A DNA stretch of 29,503 bases, from contig CAYJMF010000058.1 of the NCBI GenBank assembly GCA_964370855.1, forward strand, positions 1 through 29,503, in the 5' to 3' direction. Origin of the DNA: JAKLKS01 sp964370855. GTDB lineage: Bacteria; Planctomycetota; JAJSAM01; JAKLKS01. How positions within the stretch are numbered: the stretch's first letter is position 1; every line of letters begins with the position of its first letter. The notes beneath the pieces were generated by a model. The model did no database searches. It was not told the origin of the DNA and saw only the letters and a program-made list of their open reading frames with translations. The position numbers and the translations under genes are program-made. Shown piece after piece: positions 6,906 through 14,331 of this stretch.

Positions 6906-8075
6906 ATGCGCCACGTCCCCCGCCTGATGGCCGCGCAGGTGCGGAAGGCCGCCCGGGCCTTCCCCGCCGTCGTACTGACCGGCCCCCGGCGGGCGGGCAA
7001 GACGACGCTCCTCCGCCGCCTCTACCCGCGCGCCTCCCACGTCCTCCTCGAGGACCCCGACGTCGTCTCCCGGGTCCGGTCCGACCCCCGCGCCTTCGTG
7101 GAATCCCTGCGGCCCCCGGTGATCCTCGACGAGATCCAGAACGCCCCGGGGCTGTTCTCCTGGATCCTGACCCGCATCGAGGCGGAGCCGTCGCGGAAGG
7201 GCCGCTGGTTCCTCACGGGGTCCCAGGAGGCCCCCCTCATGGGGGGCGTCACCGAGTCCCTGGCGGGACGGGCGGCGCTCCTCCACCTCCTCCCCCTCTC
7301 CACGGCGGAGACGGACCGGGTGACGCTCCTCCACGGCGGCTACCCCGAGGCCCTCGCCTCCCCGGGGACGGCCTCCCTCTGGTACCGCTCCTACCTGCAG
7401 ACCTACCTCGAGCGGGACGTGCGGGCGGTGACCGGGGTCCGGGACCTCGCGACCTTCCGGCGGTTCGTCTCCCTCGTCGCCGCCCGCACGGGCCAGGTCC
7501 TCAACCGGACCGATCTCGCGGCCCCCCTCGGGGTGTCGGTGCCGACCATCTCCCACTGGATCTCCGTGCTCGAGGTGACGGGCCAGCTCCTCGTCGTCCC
7601 GCCGTACTTCGAGTCCTTCGGGAAGCGCATCGTCAAGAGCCCGAAGATCTACGTCGCCGATTCCGGACTCGCCTGCCACCTCCTCGGCATCGAGTCGGCG
7701 GAGGCGCTGGACCGCTCCCCGTTCCTCGGCGCCCTCTTCGAGGGGTTCGTCGCCGCGGAGATCGTGAAGCACCGCGCCAACGCCGGCCGCCGCCCCGGCC
7801 TGTACTGGTTCCGGGACCACCAGGGGCTGGAGGTGGACTTCGTGGCGGCGCGGGGGGAGCGGCGCCTGCTCCTCGTCGAGGTCAAGGCCTCCCGCACCGT
7901 CGTCCCCTCCGATGCGGCCCCCTCGGGACGGCTCGCCCGGGCCGCCGACGGGTTCGAGGTGGAGCGTGTCGTGGTGCACCGCGGACCGCGCACCCCCGCG
8001 GGCTCCGCCCTCGTTCCGGGGGCGCGGGCGGCCACCGTGGAGGAGCTCCTGGGCTCCATCGATGCCCGTGGCTGA
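6906..8075 (+). CDS. AAA family ATPase with DUF4143-type C-terminal domain
   Basis: The 389-residue protein belongs to the archaeal-type/AAA_14 ATPases. The P-loop is GPRRAGKT at 26-33, Walker B is VILDEIQ at 72-78, and the sensor-like WFLTGSQ is at 103-109. SYLQTYLERDVRAV (164-177) marks the linker. A winged-helix-like segment with GVSVPTISHWISVLEVTG follows at 211-228. The C-terminus has VADSGLACHLLG and a nuclease-like LEVDF...LLVEVKAS arrangement with Asp313, Glu327 and Lys329. Such proteins are widespread, often mobile, and of uncertain role; toxin-like, defence and DNA-transaction roles have been suggested. The start is close behind an AT-rich palindrome. Its 3' end overlaps the next gene by 14 bases. 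Confidence 0.92.
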   Translation: MRHVPRLMAAQVRKAARAFPAVVLTGPRRAGKTTLLRRLYPRASHVLLEDPDVVSRVRSDPRAFVESLRPPVILDEIQNAPGLFSWILTRIEAEPSRKGRWFLTGSQEAPLMGGVTESLAGRAALLHLLPLSTAETDRVTLLHGGYPEALASPGTASLWYRSYLQTYLERDVRAVTGVRDLATFRRFVSLVAARTGQVLNRTDLAAPLGVSVPTISHWISVLEVTGQLLVVPPYFESFGKRIVKSPKIYVADSGLACHLLGIESAEALDRSPFLGALFEGFVAAEIVKHRANAGRRPGLYWFRDHQGLEVDFVAARGERRLLLVEVKASRTVVPSDAAPSGRLARAADGFEVERVVVHRGPRTPAGSALVPGARAATVEELLGSIDARG

Positions 8076-9018
8076 TTCCACGGGGACCGGGCCCGTGCCG
8101 GTGCTCTCCCCTCCCCCGCCCCGACGCCCCCGCGGGCCGATCCTCGCCTGGGCCGCGGGGGCGGGTTGGATGATCTACTTCTCCTGGGCGGAGGCGCAGG
8201 AGCCGCCGCCGGAGCCGCGGGGCCCCGGGGACATCTGGTGGCCGGATGCGGGGTTGACCGCGCTCCTCCTCCTCGGCGGGATCGTCCTCCTCGCGGCGAT
8301 CCTCGCGGCCGCCCGCCGCGGCCTTCGGCCGCGGGTCCGGCCGCTCGGGAAGGGCGCCACCGCCTTCGCCGGGGGGGCCGGGGGGTGGATGATCCTCCAC
8401 ATCCTCGACTTCGAGTTCGGGGGTGGGATGACACTCTCGATGGTGGAGAGCTTCCTCCTCCCCTTCCTCTTCGTCGGGGTCGCCGTGGCCTGGCCCTTCT
8501 TCCTCGGCGTGGACGGCAGGCGCGTGCTGTCGGCCCTCGGCCTGACGACGGCCCGGGGGCCGCTCCGGGAGGCCGCCGCGGGGCTCCTCGCCTATCCCGT
8601 CTGCCTGCTCCTCCAGTGGCTGTGGGACGTCCTCTTCCTCCCCGCCAGGGGCGGCTCCGAGGTCATCGACTGGCTCGCCTCCGGGGACGACTGGATCCGC
8701 ACCTGGGCCCTCGGCCTCGTCCTCGTTCAAACCCCCATCGTGGAGGAGTTGGCCTTCCGCGGGGTCCTCCACCGGTTCCTCCGGGACGCGGCGCATCGCC
8801 TGCCGGGTGCGGCGGGCGGGGTCTTCGCGGTGCTCGGCACCTCCCTTCTCTTCGCGATCGGCCACCTTCAGGGGTGGGAGGCGATCCCCCAGCTCATGAT
8901 CTTCGGCATCGTCGCCGGGACCCTGCGGGAGGTGCGGGGCTCCCTCATCGGACCCGTGGTCCTCCACGCGGCGGCCTGGGCGCACATCACGCTGGATGTG
9001 TGGGCCTGGTCCGGGTGA
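8062..9018 (+). CDS. CPBP family intramembrane glutamic endopeptidase
   Basis: This 318-residue, multi-spanning protein has the three CPBP (Abi/CAAX protease-like) motifs. They are EELAFRG with Glu228, Glu229 and Arg233, FAIGH with His268, and LHAAAWAH near the end with His302. The N-terminal third is Pro-rich and then adds extra membrane helices not needed for the core domain. Such proteases cleave prenylated or other membrane peptides, and in some bacteria give self-immunity to bacteriocins; the substrate here is unknown. The ATG at 8062 lies inside the end of the ATPase gene, so the two are probably translated from one message. It converges with the next gene across a 15-base gap. Confidence 0.88.
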   Translation: MPVADSTGTGPVPVLSPPPPRRPRGPILAWAAGAGWMIYFSWAEAQEPPPEPRGPGDIWWPDAGLTALLLLGGIVLLAAILAAARRGLRPRVRPLGKGATAFAGGAGGWMILHILDFEFGGGMTLSMVESFLLPFLFVGVAVAWPFFLGVDGRRVLSALGLTTARGPLREAAAGLLAYPVCLLLQWLWDVLFLPARGGSEVIDWLASGDDWIRTWALGLVLVQTPIVEELAFRGVLHRFLRDAAHRLPGAAGGVFAVLGTSLLFAIGHLQGWEAIPQLMIFGIVAGTLREVRGSLIGPVVLHAAAWAHITLDVWAWSG

Positions 9019-9033
9019 GGCGCCGGGGGATCT

Positions 9034-10122
9034 CTACTCCAGTTCGAACCAGACCGGGCGCTCCTGCGCCCCGAGCCCCCCCACCATCACGCGGCGCTTG
9101 AACTTCCCGTTCTCCATGATCGGGTCCCCCTCGATCTCGACGTAGAGCGGGAAGGGGGCGGTACGGGGGATCCCCGCCTCCTCGATATCGAGGGCGGCCT
9201 CGTAGCGGCGGAACCCCTCCATCGTGGATTCCCCCTCGCACCGCTCCTGGACGGTCCAGTCGGTGAGGGGGTGCTCCTTCCAGGCATCCTCCTCCCCCGC
9301 CGCCTTCGCCCCGGTCCACATCACCGTCGTCTCCCGGAGCACGCTCCGCCACCCGTTGCCGGCGAGGTGCAGCCGCTCGTTCACGAGGGAGGGCGCGAGG
9401 CCGGCGTGGAAGTAGGCGCGGAACTGGTCGAAGCCCTTCTCCGTGCGGTCCCCCGGCGCCTCGGCGGCGAGGAGGAGCCGCGTCCCGTCGTGGCCGACGA
9501 GGAGCCGCGATCCCCCGTCGAGGGGGATCTCGAGGGCCCCGTTCCACTCCTGCCCGCGGAGCCGCCCGTCCACGCGCACCGATCCCGCCGGCAGCGCGGG
9601 GACGGGGAGCGGCACGACACCGGCCGGCGCCCGCGCGGCGGCGGCGACGCGGGCGCGGGCCTCCTTCACCTCCGCCTCGAAGGGGAGACGATCGGGATCG
9701 TCCCTGTCGCCGGATCGGCGGGCCTCGGCGTAGGCGGGGTCGGCGACCTTGCGCGCCATGGCCTCGGCGAGGGCGCGGAGGAGCGACTCGTCGGCCGCCG
9801 GCGCGTGGGAGCCCGAGGCCCGATCCACCCCGGCCGCGGTGGCGGAGCGGGCGGGATGGAGGGGTTCGGGCGGCGCCGGCGGGGGCGGCGGCGCGGGGCG
9901 GACGGCGGGCGCGGGACGCGGGGCCGGGGGAGGCGGAGACGGTTGCGGGGAGGACACGGGGGCGGGCGGCGCGGGGACGGATCCGTGGTCGGGCTGCTTC
10001 GGCGTCGCGTCCGCCCGCGTCATCGCGAAGTACGCCACCGCCCCGCCCGCGAGGACGAGGAATCCGAATCCCCCGACGGCGGCGATGCACCCCGCGTCGC
10101 TGCGGCCCGGCATCGGCGGCAT
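9034..10122 (-). CDS. Membrane-anchored protein with CBM9-like C-terminal domain
   Basis: The 362-residue product starts with a membrane helix at about residues 11-33. A long Pro/Ala-rich linker (about 45-95) and a charged helical stretch follow. Residues 182-362 resemble the CBM9 / DOMON-like sugar- or heme-binding fold: VRVDGRLRGQEWNGALEIPL, GTRLLLAAEAPGD, then ELE as the final residues. In these folds a predicted strand carrying DG-x-EW opens the domain. It would sit outside the inner membrane. The ATG at 10122 has GGAGGG five bases upstream. It is divergent from the kinase gene, with 120 bases between them that show no clear promoter. The ligand is unknown and the CBM9 link is by pattern only. 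Confidence 0.65.
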   Translation of the reverse strand: MPPMPGRSDAGCIAAVGGFGFLVLAGGAVAYFAMTRADATPKQPDHGSVPAPPAPVSSPQPSPPPPAPRPAPAVRPAPPPPPAPPEPLHPARSATAAGVDRASGSHAPAADESLLRALAEAMARKVADPAYAEARRSGDRDDPDRLPFEAEVKEARARVAAAARAPAGVVPLPVPALPAGSVRVDGRLRGQEWNGALEIPLDGGSRLLVGHDGTRLLLAAEAPGDRTEKGFDQFRAYFHAGLAPSLVNERLHLAGNGWRSVLRETTVMWTGAKAAGEEDAWKEHPLTDWTVQERCEGESTMEGFRRYEAALDIEEAGIPRTAPFPLYVEIEGDPIMENGKFKRRVMVGGLGAQERPVWFELE

Positions 10123-10242
10123 GGGGACCCTCCATCGAACGGCGGCAGCGCGTACGGTACACGCCGCGGCGGCCGCTCGCCTCCTCCCATCCCGGGCACC
10201 GGAGTCGCCCTGAAACGGGGACGGGTGCCGTAGGATCCCGCC

Positions 10243-12546
10243 GTGAGCGGCCACTGCACGGTCTGCGCCTCCCCGCTGCCGGACCGGGCGGAGGCCTGCG
10301 ACTCCTGCGGGTCCCGTCCCGGTTCCGTTGACGGGGGCCCGCCCCCCTCCCTGCCGCCGCGGTACGAGGTGATCCGGTTCCTCGGCCGCGGGGGCATGGG
10401 CCGGGTCTACCTCTGCAGGGACGCCGAGCTGGACGTGGAGGTGGCGGTGAAGGTCCTCCCGGCGGACCTCGCCGGGGACGCGGAGGCCGTGGAGCGCATC
10501 CGCACCGAGGCCCGCCTCGCCGCCCGCCTCCGGGACGGGCCCGGCATCCTCTCCCTCTTCGGCATCGAGCCCTCCGGGGGAGCCTGGGTCCTCGTGCAGG
10601 AGTACGCCCCCGGGGGCACCCTCCTCGATCGTCTGCGTTCCACGGGGCCCCTGCCGGAGGCGGAGTGCCGGCGCCTCGGGGCCGAGGTCGCCGCCGCCCT
10701 CGCCCACGCCCACGCGCGCGGCGTCCTCCACAGGGACGTCAAGACCTCCAACATCCTCCTCGACGGGGAGGACAGGGCGCGCCTGGCGGACTTCGGCCTG
10801 GCGAAGGCGCTCTCCGAGGTCGCGGCCCGGCGCTCCGACGCCTCCCTCGTCGGCACCCCCGTCTACATGGCGCCCGAGGTGATGTGGCACGGGACCGTGG
10901 ACGCCCGGTCCGACCAGTACTCCCTCGGCTGCGTCCTCTTCGAGATCGCCACCGGCCGGCGCCCCTTCGACGGGGCCTACCACGAGATCGCCCGCGCCAA
11001 GGGCTCCCCCTCCGCCGCGGCTCCCGATCCCCGGTCCGTCGACCCCGCCCTGTCGGAGGCCTTCGCCGCCGCTGTGCGCCGCCTCCTCGCCCCGGACCCC
11101 GCGGACCGCTTCCCCGACGCCGCCGCGGCGGCCGCGGAACTCGGCGGAGGAGCGGTCCCCGCGGCACGGGGGCCGGCGGCCCGTCCCCGGGCCCCCCTCC
11201 CTCCCCACATCCCCTTCGTCTTCGCCGCCTCCCGGCGCTTCTCGCAACGATGGCGCCCCTTCGCCCGGCCCACCCGCGTCCTCGGAGTCGCGGTCGTCCT
11301 CGTCGCCCTCGGCGGGGCGGCGGCGGCCCTGGTCCTCGAGCCGGGCAAACCCGCCTCCGCGCCGACCTCCCCTCCCGCCCCGTCACGGGTGCCCGCGGCC
11401 CCCGGGCCCCTCGTCGACCTCGCCGCCCTGCCGCCCGACGCCACCCTGCTCGTGGACGGGCGCCCCGCGGGGGCGGGAGGATCGGCCGTCACCCTCGACC
11501 CCGGCCGCCACGAACTCTCCGTCGTCCGGCCCGGGTACGAGACGGTCCACCTCCCCCTCCGCGACCTGGCGCCCGGCGCGAACCTCTCGGTGCCGGACCC
11601 GCAGTGGCGCCCCCGCCTGACCGCCCGCCCCGGCGCGGCCGATGCGCCCCCGGCCCCGCCCCCCGGGGGGCCGCCGCCCCCGGGGGTCGTGGAGAGGAAC
11701 GGCCGGCACTTCGGCGCCACCGACGGGGCGGAGATGGCCTTCGTCCCGGGCGGCGAGTTCCTCATGGGGAAGGACGACGGCCACCCCGCAGACGCGCCGG
11801 CCCACCGCGTCGTCCTCTCGCCGGTGTTCGTGGATCGCCACGAGGTGACCAACGCCCGGTTCGCGCGGTTCGTCGAGGCCACGGGCTACAGGACCGACGC
11901 GGAGAAGGTCGGGGCCGCGCAGGTCCGGTTCGGCTACGACTGGCGGGAGGTCCGCGGCGCCGACTGGCGCCATCCCCGGGGGCCCGACTCCGGCATCGAG
12001 GGCGGGTGGGAACTCCCCGTGGTCCAGGTCTCCTGGAACGACGCCCGCGCCTACGCCCGCTGGGCGGGAAAGAGACTGCCCAGGGAGGCGGAGATGGAAC
12101 GCTGGCTCCGCCGGGGCGTCGAGGGGGCCCCCTTCCCGTGGGGCGACGGGGAGATCCCCCCCGAGGGGTTCGCGAACTACCCGGACCGGAGCTACATCCC
12201 CCTGGCCGCGGAGGAGGGGCTCCTCCCCGTGCTGCCGGAGTGGGACGACGGGTTCCCGGGGCCCGCGCCCGTCGGTTCCCTCTCCCCGGATCCCTTCGGA
12301 CTCCACGACGTGAGCGGGAACGTCTGGGAGTGGTGCGAGGACCGGATGGACGCCGGGTTCTACGCCCGCTCCCCGGAGAGGGATCCCGTCAACGACGACC
12401 GGGGCGGGATGCGGGTGATCCGGGGAGGCTCCTGGGCCGATGACAACGTCTCGAACCTGGCATGCACGTACCGCAACCGCCTCCCCGCCTCCTCCGGGGC
12501 CCCGTGGGTGGGCTTCCGCTGCGTGCTGGACGCGGAGGCCCGGTGA
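10243..12546 (+). CDS. Ser/Thr protein kinase with zinc ribbon, PEGA and SUMF1 domains
   Basis: The 767-residue protein has domains in this order. A CxxC...CxxC zinc ribbon uses Cys5, 8, 19 and 22. A PknB-type kinase follows at 41-300, with glycine loop GRGGMGRVY (48-56), Lys70, catalytic HRDVKTSN (163-170), DFG (183-185) and APE (210-212). A membrane helix lies at about 347-365. A PEGA-like domain (about 390-440, TLLVDGRPAG) and a Pro-rich linker precede a SUMF1/formylglycine-enzyme-like domain at 485-763 (PGGEFLMG, RHEVTN, GNVWEWCED, RVIRGGSW, VGFRC). The catalytic cysteines of true formylglycine enzymes are absent after GGSW, so the extracytoplasmic part is probably a binding sensor. Starting at GTG 10243 keeps the whole zinc ribbon. 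Its stop overlaps the GTG of the regulator gene, which suggests a kinase-regulator pair. Confidence 0.95.
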   Translation: MSGHCTVCASPLPDRAEACDSCGSRPGSVDGGPPPSLPPRYEVIRFLGRGGMGRVYLCRDAELDVEVAVKVLPADLAGDAEAVERIRTEARLAARLRDGPGILSLFGIEPSGGAWVLVQEYAPGGTLLDRLRSTGPLPEAECRRLGAEVAAALAHAHARGVLHRDVKTSNILLDGEDRARLADFGLAKALSEVAARRSDASLVGTPVYMAPEVMWHGTVDARSDQYSLGCVLFEIATGRRPFDGAYHEIARAKGSPSAAAPDPRSVDPALSEAFAAAVRRLLAPDPADRFPDAAAAAAELGGGAVPAARGPAARPRAPLPPHIPFVFAASRRFSQRWRPFARPTRVLGVAVVLVALGGAAAALVLEPGKPASAPTSPPAPSRVPAAPGPLVDLAALPPDATLLVDGRPAGAGGSAVTLDPGRHELSVVRPGYETVHLPLRDLAPGANLSVPDPQWRPRLTARPGAADAPPAPPPGGPPPPGVVERNGRHFGATDGAEMAFVPGGEFLMGKDDGHPADAPAHRVVLSPVFVDRHEVTNARFARFVEATGYRTDAEKVGAAQVRFGYDWREVRGADWRHPRGPDSGIEGGWELPVVQVSWNDARAYARWAGKRLPREAEMERWLRRGVEGAPFPWGDGEIPPEGFANYPDRSYIPLAAEEGLLPVLPEWDDGFPGPAPVGSLSPDPFGLHDVSGNVWEWCEDRMDAGFYARSPERDPVNDDRGGMRVIRGGSWADDNVSNLACTYRNRLPASSGAPWVGFRCVLDAEAR

Positions 12547-14042
12547 CCGGCCCGCCCCCTCCCTCGCCCATGGACCGGGAGCGGCTCTCCCTCGTGGCGG
12601 AGATCGTGGCCGCGGTTCCCCACCCGGGGAGCCGCCCGGCCTTCCACGACCGCCTCCTCGCCTCGCTCTTCCGGACCCTCGACGTGCGGCGCGCCTTCCT
12701 CGCCCTGCGGGACCCCGGCGACGGGGCGCTCCGCCGCGTGGCGTCGCGGACCTCGGAGGATCCACCCGAGGGGGGCGAGTTCCGGGTGAGCGGGACGGTG
12801 CTCGCCCGCTCCCTCGACGAGGGGCTCTCGCAGCGCCTCGACGACGCGCTGGCGGACCCCGACCTCTCGGGATCGGAATCCGTGCGCCGCCTCGGCATCC
12901 GATCGGTCCTCTGCGTCCCCGTCCCCGTCCGGGGTCGCCCCGAGGGGGTCCTGTACGCCGACAACCGCTCCCGCCGGGCCTCCTTCACCGGGGAGGATCT
13001 CGAGTTCCTGGAGATGATCGGGCGCCTCACGGGGGTCGTGCTGGAGAACCTGGATCACATCGAAGCCCTGGACCGCGAGAACGAGCGGCTCCGCGCCGAA
13101 CTTCGGGACGGGATCGAGATGGTGGCCGCCAGCGCCGCCATGGAACCGGTGCTGCGCAGGGCCCGCCTTGCCGCCCCGACGGACGCGACGATCCTCCTCA
13201 CGGGGGAGAGCGGGACGGGGAAGGAGCTCCTGGCCTCCGCCATCCACCGGCTCTCGGCCCGGAAGGCGGGCCCCCTGGTGGCGCTCAACTGCGCCGCCAT
13301 CCCCGAGACGCTGCTGGAGGCGGAGCTGTTCGGCCTCGCTCCCCGCTCGGGCATCGCGGGGGCGCCCGCGGAGGGGCGCGAGGGGAAGTTCGAGAGGGCC
13401 GTCGGGGGGACGCTCTTCCTCGACGAGGTCGGGGACATGGGCCCGGGGACCCAGGCCCGCATCCTGCGGGCACTGCAGGAGCGGGTGATCGAGAGGGTGG
13501 GAGGCGGGCGGCCGGTCCCCGTGGACATCCGCATCCTCGCGGCCACGAACCGCGACCTCGAAAGGGACGTGGCGGAGGGGCGGTTCCGGGGCGACCTCTA
13601 CTACCGGCTCCAGGTGGTGGAGATCCGCATCCCTCCCCTGCGGGAGCGGGGGGGCGACCTCCTCGCCCTCGCCGAGCACTTCCTCCAGCGGTTCGGAGGA
13701 GAGCGCCTCCGTTTCTCCCCGGAGGCCCGGGCGGCGCTCCAGGCCCACGGGTGGCCGGGCAACGTCCGCGAACTGCGCAACGCCGTGGAGCGGGCATGCA
13801 TCCTCTGCGAGGGCCGGGTGGTGGGACCGGAGCACCTGCCCCTCGGGCTCGCACCGGCGCCCGGCGCCCCCCCCGCGCTCCGCTCCCTGGAGGAGGTGGA
13901 GAAGGAGCACATCGCCCGGGTCCTCGGTGCCACGGACGGCAACGTGCAGGCTGCGGCACGCATCCTCGGAATCGCCCGAAACACGCTGTATGGGAAAATG
14001 AGGGGCCTTGAGCCCGGCAAACGCTCAGAAACAGGACAGTAG
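12543..14042 (+). CDS. GAF-AAA-Fis transcriptional regulator of sigma-54 activator type, lacking GAFTGA
   Basis: The 499-residue protein has a GAF-type sensor (about 20-170, SVLCVPVPVRGRPEGVLYAD). Next comes an AAA+ domain at 190-430 with Walker A GESGTGKE (221-228), Walker B TLFLDEVGD (290-298) and an arginine-finger region FRGDLYYRL (348-356). A Fis-type helix-turn-helix (NVQAAARILGIARNTLY, 467-483) ends the protein. Where enhancer-binding proteins carry GAFTGA, this one reads RSGIAGAPAEGREGKF (268-283). It may therefore contact sigma-54 differently or not at all. GGAGG precedes the GTG at 12543 by four bases, and the start overlaps the kinase stop; an ATG at 12570 is an alternative. The pairing suggests that the kinase controls this regulator, perhaps by phosphorylation. 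Confidence 0.93.
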   Translation: MTGPPPPSPMDRERLSLVAEIVAAVPHPGSRPAFHDRLLASLFRTLDVRRAFLALRDPGDGALRRVASRTSEDPPEGGEFRVSGTVLARSLDEGLSQRLDDALADPDLSGSESVRRLGIRSVLCVPVPVRGRPEGVLYADNRSRRASFTGEDLEFLEMIGRLTGVVLENLDHIEALDRENERLRAELRDGIEMVAASAAMEPVLRRARLAAPTDATILLTGESGTGKELLASAIHRLSARKAGPLVALNCAAIPETLLEAELFGLAPRSGIAGAPAEGREGKFERAVGGTLFLDEVGDMGPGTQARILRALQERVIERVGGGRPVPVDIRILAATNRDLERDVAEGRFRGDLYYRLQVVEIRIPPLRERGGDLLALAEHFLQRFGGERLRFSPEARAALQAHGWPGNVRELRNAVERACILCEGRVVGPEHLPLGLAPAPGAPPALRSLEEVEKEHIARVLGATDGNVQAAARILGIARNTLYGKMRGLEPGKRSETGQ

Positions 14043-14331
14043 CCCCCCCAGCCCCCCCTTCTCCTGCCGAGAACTTGCCACCGGATGTCCTATTAACTAA
14101 CACAAAACCAGCCATCTGTCAGCAGAAGTGCGCATTCTCAGGACGCTCGCCTCGACCGCCCTGCCCCACCCCACCCCTTCCGGCCGCTACCAATCTCCGT
14201 AACCCATTGTCGCTACCATGGTTGAGGAACAAGAGCTCCTGCCCCCCTCCTTCGGCACCTCCTTTGTGATGGCAACCCCGCCCCGTCCGCGGGGAAGGAA
14301 GTCCCCCACCGTCACGAAAGGCAGGAACCCC
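14043..14331 (+). promoter_or_regulatory. AT-richer intergenic region with a weak -24/-12-like site
   Basis: This 289-base gap before the SBBP-protein gene is less GC-rich than its surroundings, especially at 14085-14135. The 8-mer CGCTACCA occurs twice in direct orientation (14185-14192 and 14211-14218), 26 bases apart. At 14253-14268 CGGCACCTCCTTTGTG resembles the sigma-54 consensus with a GG at -24 and GT in place of GC at -12. Transcription from it would start about 50 bases before the gene. The arrangement downstream of a sigma-54-type regulator is suggestive only; the match is imperfect. Confidence 0.22.

Noticed and set aside
11700..12546. Sulfatase-activating formylglycine enzyme activity
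   Set aside because: The catalytic cysteines after GGSW are absent and no sulfatase gene is present.
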